Below are positions 36,063 through 47,494 of a DNA stretch of 64,000 bases, one piece after another; position 1 is the stretch's first letter, and each line of letters begins with the position of its first letter. The stretch comes from Sweltsa coloradensis (taxonomy: Eukaryota > Arthropoda > Insecta > Plecoptera > Chloroperlidae). The notes under the pieces were generated by a model. It worked only from the letters and a program-made list of their open reading frames with translations, had not been told where the DNA came from and did no database searches. The position numbers and the translations under genes are program-made. The stretch is from positions 62,001 to 126,000 of the forward strand of contig JAMZAV010003098.1 in NCBI GenBank assembly GCA_024449915.1, written 5' to 3'.

Positions 36063-36290
36063 CTAATTATTTATAAAACTAAGAATTATTCGGTATGTTT
36101 GCCGTCTCTTTGTATGACTCACTTATCACGAACTTAAAAAACAACCTAGAACCTAAAAGTAGACAAAATCCACACTTCAACTATGTTTGTTAAATGTTAA
36201 CTGTAGTCTGTAATTATTTATAAAACTAAGAATTATTCGGTATGTTTGCCGTCTCTTTGTATGACACACCTATCACTAACTTTAAAAACT
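36063..36290. repeat. Tandem duplication, about 148-bp unit
   Basis: CTAATTATTTATAAAACTAAG...GTCTCTTTGTATGAC occurs near 36063 and again near 36210. The second unit is broken by the pogo-like element and resumes as GAACCTAAAAG at 37720. Confidence 0.8.
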
Positions 36291-36294
36291 ACTA

Positions 36295-37717
36295 CAGTAA
36301 ACCCTCGTTACTTCCAACTCGGTTACTTTGAAAAATGCTTTATTTCGAACGAAAACATCGGTCCCGACGGTCAGTATAGGATTTAACAGTGTATTAGATT
36401 CGGTTTATTCGAAATTCGGTTTATTTCGTAATTCGAAAGAATATCTTGGCCTAACGGTCAATTTACGTGTGAAATAGTGTGGTTAATTCGAAGAACTTTT
36501 CCGAGAATTTTTCCGATGTTCGAATTCGGAAAATGTGTTTTGAACGGTCTGTAGTACGCCGCACGAAAACAAACCGATTGGCTAGCGGCAGCGACAACAA
36601 AGGAGATGCGCACGCATCACGTGACTGGACTGGCGACCGGCCGCCGGCAGCTACTGCAGCCTGGCGACATCAACACAGCCGACGCGCCCGTGGCATTGCA
36701 CAGTAGGCCTACCGGTACGTCTCAAGCTTTCACGACAGTTGCATCGCCAAGTGTTTGTTCCGTTGTTAGCCGACTACGTGTTTTGCGAGTGTTTGTTGTG
36801 AATTGTGACCATGCACAGTTTTGGCGCCACTTCAACGACTACGTGAATGTGGACGAAGACATTGCAACTTCGGCCGTGGAGTTAGAGCCTGAAGACCAGC
36901 CTTCATATGAGTCGGAACCTGGGCCATCCGATAGGCCTAGGCTAGTACCAGCAGCCTATTAGCGACGATGAAGATGAACCCGACGAGATCGAGCGCCCTG
37001 CCCCTACCAGGCAAGAAGTCGGCAACGCGCTTGCTGTGTTGGAGGCCTACATCGCGACGAAGGATACCACAGAGCTGACCTTGGAGCAATTTGATGGACT
37101 TGCGAAATTCGTTCGAGAGACTTCGATGACAGAAGTTAGTTGCAGAGGATGATGGGAGACTTTTTCCGACCTCAAGTTCGACGTGAGGTAGGGCCTATGT
37201 GAATTTAAATCCAATCTTTCTTTAACAATGAAATTTATAGCTTTTCCTAGGCCTAGTGCTAAACCCACGGTTTTTTCTTTCTACAGGAATGACAACTTCC
37301 TCGAGCCTAGCCTAGCCTACTGGGTACACAAGCAACAAGATGTAAATAATGTAGGCCTACATATTAAATACTACTGTAGGCCTACATAGAACTGTAAATT
37401 TAGAAAAATGACATAGCCTTCAGCACAATATGTAAATGCAAATTAATTAATAAAATTTGTGTAGGTAACACATTTTTACTATCATAACTTGTGTCAGGTA
37501 ATAACATTATTAGCCTTTTCCTAGCTCCTAGTTTAGCCTGTCTTTTATCCCTTAGACAGTTGTAAAATCACAAAAAAACTAGGCCTAAGTACAAATCATT
37601 AAAAAAAATTTTTTTTATTTTATTTATTTTTTTAAATGTATGCTTAGTTCGAATTTTTTTTTTTCGAAATGCCTTTTTTTGGGGTCCCTTTCATTTCGAA
37701 CTAACGAGGGTTTACTG
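36295..37717 (+). mobile_element. pogo/Tigger-type element, 1423 bp, with transposase remnant
   Basis: Ends CAGTAAACCCTCGTTACTTC and GAACTAACGAGGGTTTACTG, flanked by TA (36293-36294, 37718-37719). The neighbouring tandem copy near 36150 shows the empty site CCTAGAACCTAAAAG, which confirms the insertion point. Internally it keeps coding-like pieces: 36606-36962 (acidic ...DEDIATSAVELEPEDQPS) followed in another frame near 36960-37140 by DEDEPDEIERPAP and NALAVLEAYIATKD. These look like the acidic C-terminal tail of a pogo/Tigger transposase; the DDE core is deleted. Confidence 0.85.
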
Positions 37718-38253
37718 TAGAACCTAAAAGAAGACAACCTACGCAAACACATTTCAACCACATTTCAACTATATGGGTATGTTTGTGTTTGTTAACTGTA
37801 GTCACTGAGCCATCCATACTCTTCACATATCTCGACAAACCTTGTAATGCTATTCACTATCACATTAATTAAACTAGTACATAAAACACTTGTAGAGCTG
37901 TCACTGTGCTAGAAAAATCTGCCAACACTTCATCCACACAGAATGTCAACCCCTTACTAAATACAACACGTGTTCTAACCGAGTGTCTACCCTCGCCCGG
38001 CCGGCTTTGTCAGCTCAGCAGGTCCCCATCCACCTGCGTCACATGCCCCCAGGCGCGCGTCAAAACAAACCGTTGTATAGGGTATGGCCTCATCCAAGGT
38101 TGCCAAAATGTCCGGTATTCTTATTTTTTGTACACCTTCTTGTATTAAAAAATACTTCGTCCATTGTGATTTAATGCCTTTAAATATTGCGTTTTTGATG
38201 TTTGTTAAAATGATAATAATTTGAGATTTATCATATGAGTCAATATTTTTTAA
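37718..38253. other. Intronic DNA between two transposons
   Basis: Holds the continuation of the broken tandem unit (37720-37800). Nothing else recognised. TTAA at 38250-38253 is the target site of the next element. Confidence 0.5.
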
Positions 38254-38340
38254 GGTAGCTCAAGCGAATATACTCTCTAGTTTTTTAGAGACTTTCTTAA
38301 TTTTGATGGTATCTCTAATATGGTTTAAAAGCCAGAGATT

Positions 38341-38707
38341 TAGCCGCGGTCGTTTAATCAGTTCTCACTCGGACACTGAGTTAAGCAACATCGGGCGTGG
38401 TCAGGGGTTGAGTGGGTCGCCGCTCTGCCCTGAAACACACGTATATCGCTGGCTAGAGCAGATAGGTTCGTAAGCTTGTGTGACAGCTTCGTTCTCCTTG
38501 GCGCCGTCTGCTCGTCAGTCCGGGTTAGTGGAGGAACCTATATGACTGTCAAAAGTTACACCTGTCCTTTCGGATGGGACGTAAAGCCGTTGGTCCCCTT
38601 GGTACTTTTCGGTAGGAGTAGCTATGTGCCGGTACCACCGGGTTTCCCTCCTCCCTTCTCTATTAAATTTGCACTAGTGGGCTACATTGCCTGTTGCAAA
38701 TAGAGAC

Positions 38708-38741
<34 letters not shown>

Positions 38742-38745
38742 AATC
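38341..38745 (+). mobile_element. 5S rRNA-derived SINE with poly(A) tail
   Basis: The head from about 38341 matches the 3' two thirds of 5S rRNA: TCGGACACTGAGTTAAGCAA, ATCGGGCGTGGTCAG, and GTTGAGTGGGTCGCCGCTCTG in place of CTTGGATGGGTGACCGC. That is the internal control region of 5S genes. A unique body of about 270 bp follows and the unit ends in A29 (38711-38739). A pol III 5S promoter head, an unrelated body and an A tail are the marks of a SINE3-type retroposon. It is not a functional 5S gene. Confidence 0.75.
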
Positions 38746-39114
38746 AATCAAATCAAATCACACACAATTAATTAAAACACACTAAGTTCACGAATTTTAA
38801 ATGAATTAAGTAATAATGAAGCTTACTTTTATAATTATATTCACAAATTACAAGATTTGTTATTGTTATTTTTCACAGGCTGTGATTTGACTCACATATT
38901 TTTGTTTTTCGTAATAAAAACAAAACACAGTTAAATGCTTCAACTAACAACAAATTGTATTTATAAGAGCTTTTAAAATTAAATAAATATTATTGGTGTT
39001 GAGTTTTTATTTAACTTAAAGCGTATTCAATAGTATCAACTATCAACAAAGGATCTGGCATCACTGTAATCACAGCGTCCCGAGGGGCCCCTTCAAGGGG
39101 CGGTTTGTATCAAA

Positions 39115-39501
39115 ATGTCACATTGTGATGGCCGCCCGCGTTTCATTCGTGGTAAAAAAGGATTCATTTCGAAAGCTACGTTAAAGAAAAACGTAAGTAA
39201 TGTTTTATTAAAGGCTGCAGAAGAAAGTGCAAAGGCAAATTTTACAGAGTCAACACTCACTGACATTAGTGGAAGGCGTGTGGTGGAAATAGAAACTTTT
39301 GGCTAGTGAATTATGGGCTCCAACTGCGAAGAAGCTTTATCACTTCGAAACGTTACAGGCGAACGTATGTCTGGACTAGCAAGTATACTTACTATTAATT
39401 GTGTCAATGTAAACATCTTCCAAGTTAATACATCGAAAGCCCACACATCGCCCAGCAATCGTGGACGCCACACATTCGATGTGAATTACAAGCTAGCATT
39501 T
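39115..39501 (+). pseudogene. Transposase exon 1 of the TTAA element
   Basis: The ATG at 39115 opens MSHCDGRPRFIRGKKGF, runs to RRVVEIETFG, meets TAG TGA (39304-39309), then continues in the same frame as CEEALSLRNVTGERMSGLAS, TINC...IFQVNTSKAH and RGRHTFDVNYKLAF. A donor GTAAGT follows 39501. The GERM.GLAS and RGR.TFDVN.K.A blocks are the N-terminal region shared by invertebrate proteins annotated as Mutator-like transposases. Two adjacent stops make it inactive as read. The intron to 41033 holds a SINE. Confidence 0.6.
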
Positions 39502-40231
39502 GTAAGTAGTAACTTAGCTTATTCTTTCTCTTAACATAAATTTACGGCGTAGGCCTAAGCCATAGCCATAGCCTTGGCCTTACCTAGATAATATTATCAA
39601 TCTACCTATATAAATAGCCTAGGCCAGGCTTCTCTTTAGTGTAAAAATCTTCACACATACACGCTCATTGAACCAATTTCTTTTACCTAGTAGACCCTAG
39701 GCCTACAAAAATATCAATGCAAAATCAGCCGGAGATAACTTAAATTAGGCACTAGAAAATAGAGATAGTACAGGGGCTGGCCTTTCCTTATCTTGCCTCC
39801 AAGCCAGACTTATCTGCACGACAGTCAGTGAACTCTCGTTCTACCCCCACTCCCCCCCCCCCCCACCACCACCACCACAATGCGACAAGGGATCGTGACC
39901 ATGAATAGCTGCTTGACGAGATAGCAGATGTAGGGAACATTTAGTTTTATCTTCATTCTATATAAATATAAGCACAGTCTTTCTCTAAAATGATTGTGAG
40001 ATTTCACGTCATTATTTATTGCCTATTGGACAGCATCTCGGCAATTACAGATTCTTAGCAGTTTATTTGACACCCAACTCGATTTCTTGCGTTACCAGTT
40101 ACCACCCGAGAACCAGCGGGTAATGTGGACGGGTACCCGGGTCCTAAAATGTCGGGTTTCGTCATCCCTACTGTCAAGTTACAGGTTCCATATCGCACTA
40201 TAACGCTTCTGGTAACAAGGCGCTTAAAGCT

Positions 40232-40676
40232 TGTTGGCTCATTAATCTTGTAGTTAGCGTCTCTGCTTCCAAAGCAGAAGGTCCAGGGTTCGATTCCCGC
40301 TATAGACAGAAGATTAATAAAAAAAACTCCTTACTTGGACTTTAGTCTAACAGTTCTTGGGTTAGGAGTTTGTAAACGGTGACTTTGGAGCAGTCCTAGC
40401 AATGAGGCACATAATAAATTCAAAATTGTTTTGATTCGGCCTTGTTGATTCTGACGTTGACCCGCGGGTGTTTGCACTGTCCATACCACTGATTGCTATA
40501 TTTCCTATTAAAAAATATTGATCTTTGGTTGGTTTTCGCTCACTCGTCGATTGCGTCGGGGCCTACAGGGCTAGCTTGGTCGCTTTGATTTAAAGTCCCC
40601 CACTGAAAATCAGTTAGGCCTAGGTATGTGACTGAGTGGGTAGACTCTAAATACGAATTTATTTATTTATTTGGTA
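40232..40676 (+). mobile_element. tRNA-derived SINE, copy 2 (full length)
   Basis: Head GTAGTTAGCGTCTCTGC, anticodon-type loop TTCCAAA between CTGC and GCAG (CCA), and B box GGTTCGATTCC. The body and ATTTATTTATTT tail match 15829-16262. It lies in the intron between transposase exons 1 and 2. Confidence 0.9.
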
Positions 40677-41033
40677 CCAAATATTAATTATTTGTAGTGG
40701 ACCTATAAGCTAAGTGAACACCACAGTATTAAGTGTTTTTTTTTTTAAATTTTGTAGACAGGCAAGGCTAAATTTCGAGTCGAGTCTCTTATTTAGTACC
40801 TACTCGAAATCTTTTATCAGAAACTTTTCAATTTTGGTGGAGGTGCCGGGTAGCTTATAGCAAAATCACCCCAATTCGTAGAAATGGTGGAGGTGCCGGG
40901 TCGCGGGCTAGTGTGAAAACGCAAAAATTATTACCTATTTTTGGCGCTACCTTACCAGCCCTGATTAGCAATAACAGTAACCAGGACTCGCACACTCCTA
41001 TTTTGTTGTTAATTAGATGTATTTTATTTGCAG

Positions 41034-41554
41034 GCTTGCTGGACGCAGGAATGGGACCTACTCAGCTGAACACATTTCTAAGTGCATTAAATATCCCACA
41101 CCTAACTGAGACTTTGATAAAAGACATGAAAGAGTTGTTGGTCCTGTAATAGAATTCGAGGCACAGTCATCGTGCGAAGAAATGATAGACTTGGAGAAAT
41201 CTCTGACCAAGTTGACAACTGAAAACAGTACAGCTTTATCGCCATGCAATAGTTCATCATCACCTTCTGATACGTGTAACACCAATGAATGTAAAGAATC
41301 TGAGCCTATTCCTCAAGACATTAGTCAGGATTCTTCTACTGAAATACTAGAAACACCCCAAATAACGTCTTCAACACCATTAGGATCAAATCTTTTAGCA
41401 CCTACGCATCATACTGCAACACCAAAAAGAAAGCAAATGTCATCAAGTACTATGGATGTAGAAGAACCTCAACCCAAAAAGGTCCACCTTATCTGCTCAT
41501 ATGACATGGGTTGGCAGTGTAGAGGAAACGGAAAATGTTACAACAGCCAGTCAG
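41034..41554 (+). pseudogene. Transposase exon 2 of the TTAA element
   Basis: Acceptor TTTATTTGCAG before 41034. The exon encodes AGLLDAGMGPTQLNTFLSAL, then shifts frame between 41146 and 41182. It continues with an acidic Ser/Thr-rich linker, a basic KRKQ, and SYDMGWQCRGNGKCYNSQS. The D in YDMGWQ is the likely first catalytic Asp. The donor GTAAAT after 41554 splits a Gly codon that the next exon completes exactly. The join with exon 1 does not close in phase, a further sign of small indels. Confidence 0.65.
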
Positions 41555-42105
41555 GTAAATACAAGACTTATTATTTTATTCTTACCAAATGATCATAAAA
41601 TGTATGTCGCCTTAGTTTGTTGTATCGATCATGCAGGGCTCAAAAAATTATTAAATGGCACATGCCCGGCTGAGCATGTTGGAGATAATTTTACATGCCC
41701 AGACAGAAAACTTACATGACAATTTGTTTTAAACAATTAAAATAAGTTATCAGGACATAGTAGCCTTTTTCTTTCGAATCAAAATGTCCTTTGTTTATGC
41801 CGCCGACTTGTGGCAGTGGGTTGAGTATGCCCCCCTGCCTTACCACTCGCGATCTACCAGAGATTATACTGGGTAAATAATTACCATAACAATTCTAATG
41901 TTTTTTATCTGCTAGAAGTCAAAAGCTAGGTGATAACTGAAATTAAACACATGGGAAAAGAGATACTGCAAGGGCCGTCCTTTCCTTATCTTGTTTACTT
42001 GCCAGCATTCGGCTCCAGCCCTCCTCCCCGCGCAAACCATCTTCTATCTTTCATATACTCCCTCCATGTTCTATTCTTCACTATATTGTGACTTTTTAAT
42101 TTTAG

Positions 42106-44006
42106 GTCACGGTGTACTGATGGGGCATCATTCGAAGAAGGTGTTAGTTATGCAAACACGAATAAAGTCGTGTAGAAGGTGCGTGCACTCTTCAAACGTG
42201 ATTCATGATTGTTGCTCAAACTTTACAAAAAGTTCAAAAGCAATTGAAGCAGACTTGGCTGTAAGCTTAGTGGCCGACAACCCAGTATTTGAAAGCAAAC
42301 AAGTAGATGTAGGTGTTCTCATTGGAGATGAAGATTCTTCGACCATGGCTAGCATTAGAGCAGTGAAACCAGATGTTAAGAAATGGTCCGACCTAAACCA
42401 CATCAAAAAGGGATTTAACAATGCTTTGTACAAGCTTAAAAATAAGCATAAAGTTTTGCAAACAAATGTCATTAAGTATCTAAAGAGATGCTTCTCGTAC
42501 GCTGTTGCTCAAAAACAAGGACGATAAACTTGGGCTTAAAAATGCTTTTAATAATGTAACAGAACTTGTTTTTGGAAGACACGATGGTGCCAAAGTTGGT
42601 GCCGCCACAAACCGATGACACCGTAAAATTTACCCGTCTTCCCCGTGGTGAGTGTCTCACGGGTTTGGAGCTGGAGAAAGATTTACAAGAGTTATTTGCC
42701 AGGTATGCACTCAACGCAGACAAGATTGCTCCATGCGGGTCAACTCAAGCAAATGAATCATTTAATGCAGTTGTGGCTGCGAAAGCTCCCAAGTCCAAGC
42801 ATTATAGTGGTTCGGAATCCCTAGACTACCGTGTAGCTTGCGCCGTCACACAAGTTAATAAAGGAACAAAATACGTACTGCCAATTAACAGCAAACTAAC
42901 TTTGTCACCTGGCAGCCACACAAGAAGATACAGAACCCATTATGACGTCTTGCGAAAGAAGGCAAAGGATCGTAAGTCAGCTCTGACGTATAAGAAGAGA
43001 CGGATGCAACTCACCAATAAACGAAACTGTGTGTCGAGAACTCAGGAGACACGAGAAGGACCGACTTATCAAACGGGAATGGGGCTGCTTACTGAAAATA
43101 ATTCTTTTATTCAGGTTCTACCCTTAGATTTAATCACTATTCCAGCCCGCGATGAAAGTCAAAAAGTTTACTTCGACGTTGAAACTACAGGTGTATCACG
43201 GAACTCGCAAGTTATTCAAATTGCAGCAGTGTACGAGGCTGAAGTTTACAGTGCCTATATTTTACCAACGTCGTTCATACCTGAAAAAGTTTCTGAAATT
43301 ACAGGTCTGACGAAAATTAGTGGATCACTTTTCCTCAGTGGGAAACAAGTACAAACTGTGTCACGTCACGATGCATGGGGAGGATTGGTAAATTTCTTCT
43401 TTGAAATTAAGAAAAGAATTAATTTAGTGGGACACAACATTGGTTTTGATCTGAGGTTTCTCATAAAGGAATCCAAGGAATTGTGCCTCTTCGAACATTT
43501 TTTAAAACTAATCTATAAATGTGCCGATACCCTGAAGATAACTAGAGAAGTCTTTCCAGGTCGAACGTCATATAAACAAGAAGCAATTGCCACTGACCTG
43601 GCTGTTAACATCGGTTCAGCGCACAATGCAGTAAATGATGTACTTACATTACAAGCCATCGCTAACCATCTGCCAGAGGATATCTTCGAAAAACACGAAG
43701 AATTTTTTCAAAACTACTGCGATAAAAAAGCTGCTGCAGCATTGAAAAAAAAAAACCCAAAAAGGCATCACTGTTAGTTTTAAAAGATTCTGGGTTGTCA
43801 GCCCAAATCATTGGAAAATTGCAGCAGCTGGTTTGAACTATGCCCAATTGAAGTCAGTTTTTGATTCATTGAAAGGAGACGGTATCCAACATTTACTTCA
43901 GGAAAGTGAACACGGACATCCTCGTGTGACGAGAAACAAGAAGATTATTGGGCTTGTGATTAATTATTTTGTAGAATTGCAAAACAAAACACAAATGCTC
44001 GGGTAA
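42106..44006 (+). pseudogene. Transposase exon 3 with C-terminal PML/TREX-like DEDDh exonuclease
   Basis: Acceptor TTTTAATTTTAG before 42106. First block (42106-42527): GHGVLMGHHSKKVLVM, CRRC, SKAIEADLAV, IGDEDSSTMAS and KKWSDLNHIKKG, typical of Kolobok/Mutator-like transposases, with GDEDSST the likely second Asp. The frame shifts before 42566. The 403-codon frame 42566-43777 holds CGSTQANESFN and SKHYSGSESLDYRVA, then an exonuclease domain: YFDVETTG (D204, E206), GHNIGFDLRF (D295) and SAHNAVNDVLTL (H353, D358), so the full DEDDh set is intact. A frame change in an A-rich run near 43750 is followed by GLNYAQLKSVFDSL and RVTRNKKIIGLVINYF up to a TAA at 44004-44006. That C-terminal cap resembles PML-type exonuclease domains. 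Confidence 0.7.
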
Positions 44007-44339
44007 AATCGTTGAAGAACACTGGCATTGGTGCATCAATGGGGTCAGTTAGTGTATTTTAAATGTGTTATGTCATAATTCTGTATTATATTTAATTATT
44101 TGAAAAATATTCAATGCGTTATAGATTGTTATATGAGAGCATAGCCCCAATGTCTAACGACGTATACGTAACAATAGACATACTGTTACAGTAAATTCAT
44201 AAACAAACATTTATAAAATACAAAGCAAACAGCCTACAATGTGCTTCAAACCCAACCCCTATGAACATTAATGCGATTTTGTCTTATTTACTTTCATCGT
44301 ATTTTATATTTTCCTTCAATTCAATTCAATTCAGTATTT

Positions 44340-44740
44340 ATTTAGCTTAAAGCTATTTTTACATGTAATTTCAATAGTAATAGTACAATTCAATACAATT
44401 TCATTTTTAAAATAGGCCTAACTAATTGAAACAAATTTTCAAAATACAAACAAGATAATTCAATACAGTTACAAAATATATACAAGTCATATTCCAATTT
44501 TTATGTTCCTCATAGATAAAATAGAGTTTTAACAAATTTAATTCATTCCAATTTAAAAACTGCTATACATTGTTCCTGTTTTATCACTAAATCTAATTTA
44601 TTATATAATCTGTACCTAGAATAAAAAACATGTTTTTGAGTTGCTGATTTGTTTACTCTGTCCACAATAATGTTAGTATTATTTCCTCTTGTATTATGAC
44701 TATGGTTACTAGAGGAGTATTCTATCATGCAATTTAGAAG
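44340..44740 (-). mobile_element. LINE 3' end fragment
   Basis: Minus-strand codons near 44543-44728 read HNTRGNN, VNKSATQKHVFY, LYNKLDLVIKQEQ and FKLE. This is the YNTR...YN.LP..I....FK pattern at the C-terminus of many LINE reverse transcriptases. A GAATT-type repeat tail lies at 44317-44332. It is nested in the TTAA element. Confidence 0.55.
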
Positions 44741-45675
44741 TGGGCATATTTCCTTTAATCATTTTAAATATGAATAAGACTCTGTCTGACAATGTTTTTT
44801 TCTGACAGTGAAATTGGAGATTGGAGATAATAAAGTGCTCACCCAACAATAACATACAAAATTATCACATTATTTATTATTATATCTTAATTGTAATTAT
44901 TACTAATTAATAATAAATTGCAACTTCATTGGCTGCATGTATAAAACAAGTATTATCTTTTTACTTCTTATACCTGTTGGACACTTTCTTGGACAGTAGT
45001 AAAATTAGATTTTTAAACTCCCACAAATGTGCTAATGCTCTAAGCCAATAAGATTTGAGTCAAGTTTACAGGGTTGCCAAGTCAAATCGTCAGGTTACAC
45101 TTCAGGACGCTACAACTTCTAAATTAGTTCAGGAAGGTACGATTTTCTTGTTTCTATTCCATTCAGAATTAAATATTCTTTAAGAAAATCAGTTTTTAAA
45201 AACTTTTTATTCGCAAGAAGTTATTTAAAATAATAAGTGAAGGTCGAAAAGTGTATGTATTTCCATGTCCCCATGCTATGGGATAGGGTGACCTTGAAAC
45301 TTTAGTCCTGAATATCTCGTAAATTAGTTCAGGATGCCTGGTTTTTCTTTTTACATTATTGTGTAGCAGGTAATTATCTGTTAATATGCCAAATTTGAAT
45401 TTTTTTTATCCACGTCGAGATACGCTTGAGCTACCTTAAATGGAATATTATCATTATGTTATTTTTTAAATTAAATGTTGTCAAAATTTAAAAAAAAAAT
45501 TTGGGTGTATAAGGAAAGGATACTGAACACATTAATGAATCAAGCAGAGATCATTTTTTTAAATTTTGTTTCATATAATTATTTTACCATTTCTTGGTAA
45601 GATTGTCATTATCATGTTTTTTCCATGTCCATGGGAATGACATAATTGTTTGTCCATGGGAATGACAAAAATGAG

Positions 45676-46635
45676 TAGGGATGTGCGGGTACCCGAAAAA
45701 CGGGTAATTTTCGGGTAGGTAAAATTACCCGACCTCGGGTCGGGCCGTCAATTCCTACCCGAAAAAGTCGGGTCGGGTAGAAGTAATAAAGAAACACGCC
45801 AATCTGCTCCTTTTAAACCTCCCGCTCAGACGCCAAACGAACAGCTGACGTAGGAGCGGACCAATCGCTACGACGTGGGCGCGGCTATGCTATGATGCTG
45901 TGTCCTTGGCTCTTCCGTCGCTGTCCCCGCTAAAGTAATAGGCCCTACTGACCGTCATTACTCGTCTTCTGGTTATTCAACGCTAATAACGGCATAAAGC
46001 AAGTTGAATATTACGTACGTAGGCGAATGGTGAAAAAGAAACAACGCTAATAAACATCGTCTAATGCCTAGAACAAAGTTGCAATTCATCTAGAAGTTCG
46101 ATCTAGTGCGCATCGTTGCGCGCAGCAGAGCGTTGGGCGGAGTCAGACCGAAAGGCTGGTGCAAACGCGCGATTTCGTCAGATGCATGGCTGGTACAAAC
46201 GCATGATGATGATTTCGTCGGCCGGAAGAGAAAAATACGCGATCGCATCGGTTTTTCTTGGGGTTTTCGTATCGGAAATATTAGAAAACGATCGTTACGA
46301 TATTATTTCCGAGAATAACGAACGATTGATGCAGGAAAACGATAATAGCGGGGTTTCACTGTACTAGACCTAGGCCTAGGCATAGGGTACTCAAGCAAAA
46401 GTTCATAAGACGCCGATTTGGATGTTCTTCGTGTCAATACAGCCCAGAGTGGCTACCTGCAACCAATGCAAAACTGTTTTGTAGGATTTAAAAAAAAAAA
46501 TGAATTCACAAATAAAAAAAATTTCACTACCCGAGCCCGACCCGAGGGTACTTCAATTACCCGAGCCCGAGGGTACTTTCAATTACCCGACCCAAGCCCG
46601 ACCCGAGTTCAAAAACCACTACCCGCACATCCCTA
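45676..46635 (+). mobile_element. hAT-type non-autonomous element, 960 bp, complete
   Basis: TAGGGATGTGCGGGTA and TACCCGCACATCCCTA are perfect inverted ends. The target duplication AAAATGAG is exact (45668-45675, 46636-46643). Subterminal CCCGA/TCGGG repeats line both ends. Positions 45950-46366 match, reversed, internal sequence of the pogo-like element 24102-25547 and end with a pogo-like TIR, so a piece of that family was captured or inserted here. Its partial relative is at 1-248. Confidence 0.93.
45950..46366 (-). repeat. pogo-like fragment inside the hAT element
   Basis: GTCATTACTCGTCTTCTGG, TTACGTACGTAGGCGAATGG and TCGGTTTTTCTTGGGGTTT match 24200-24600 reversed. The right edge GGGGTTTCACTGTA resembles a pogo terminus; no matching left terminus. 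Confidence 0.7.
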
Positions 46636-46995
46636 AAAATGAGGTTATTCACCCCTATTCATATGGTACAAATGAAAAAGTACTGCACTCCCTAACAAAT
46701 TAGACTAAAAAAACTACCCTGAAACTAGGATTTTTTTTTTTTGCTTTCCATTATTAAGCCTAAGTAATTACTTGTGCCATGGGAATGACATAGTATAAAG
46801 AGACTTACCTACAAATTGCCGTTTTATTACATTTTGTAGTGTAATAATGTAACATGAAAGCTACCCTACGGCATAGCTTTAATTAACTTTTTATCCTTTA
46901 CATTTTACTTATCATTGCCAGAAGAAAGTTCTGCAACAAAGGGGTGAAAAAAACACAAACAGTAGTTGTCATGTTAATGACAACAAACGGCTCAC

Positions 46996-47320
46996 GGTCA
47001 AAAGAGCGCGGCAACAAGCGCGCCGCTCAATAGAGCGCGACAATAAGGGCGCCGACCATGAGAGCGACAGACCAATAAGGTCGACAGGGAAATAAGAGCG
47101 ACTGGCCAATAAGAGCAACTCCAGAAAGAGCGAATGGCCAATAAGAGCGACAAAATAAGAGCGAAAGACCAAAAAGAGCGACATACCAAAAAGAGCGACA
47201 GACCAAGAAGAGCGACAGGTCAACAATAGCGACTGGTCAATAAGAGCGACAGACCAATAAGAGCGACAGGCCAATAAGAGCGCCAGGCTAAAATGAGCGC
47301 CAGGCCAAAATGATCAAAAT
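46996..47320 (+). repeat. 17-bp minisatellite, left arm of an inverted pair
   Basis: About 17 units of CAATAAGAGCGACAGGC with variants. The outermost units are more divergent (GAGCGCGGCAACAAGCG). Confidence 0.9.
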
Positions 47321-47344
47321 GACCAAAATGAAAACATAAGCGAC

Positions 47345-47485
47345 TTTTTGGATGAGCGAAGCGAAGACTTCAATTTCACTGACCCCCAACAAAATTTAGC
47401 TAGGGTGTTTTTTTTTTGTACTTTTGTCTGTTTACCGATCTTGATGAAAATTTGGGGGGACCTTTGAAATCTCTGAATTTAGACT
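47345..47485. repeat. GAGCGAAGC-family repeat at the centre of the inverted minisatellite pair
   Basis: GGATGAGCGAAGCGAAGACT, TTTCACTGACCCCCAAC, a T run and GATGAAAATTTGGGGGGACC match 25770-25985 reversed. Confidence 0.7.
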
Positions 47486-47494
47486 TGCTACCAA

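Larger units (their letters stand above)
38254..45435 (+). mobile_element. TTAA-flanked DNA transposon (Kolobok/Mutator-like), 7182 bp
   Basis: Ends GGTAGCTCAAGCG and CGCTTGAGCTACC are perfect 13-bp inverted repeats with weaker extension. TTAA stands on both sides (38250-38253, 45436-45439). TTAA target duplications are known for piggyBac and Kolobok elements. The encoded protein (39115-44006) is of the Kolobok/Mutator-like transposase type with a C-terminal exonuclease domain. The element itself has been invaded by a 5S-derived SINE (38341-38745), a tRNA-derived SINE (40232-40676, in an intron) and a LINE tail (44340-44740). Confidence 0.75.

Noticed and set aside
36606..36962. 118-codon ORF as a host gene
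   Set aside because: Lies wholly inside a pogo-like element and resembles the acidic tail of its transposase.
38341..38460. Functional 5S rRNA gene
   Set aside because: The 5' third is missing, the C-box region is diverged and the unit continues into a SINE body with A29.
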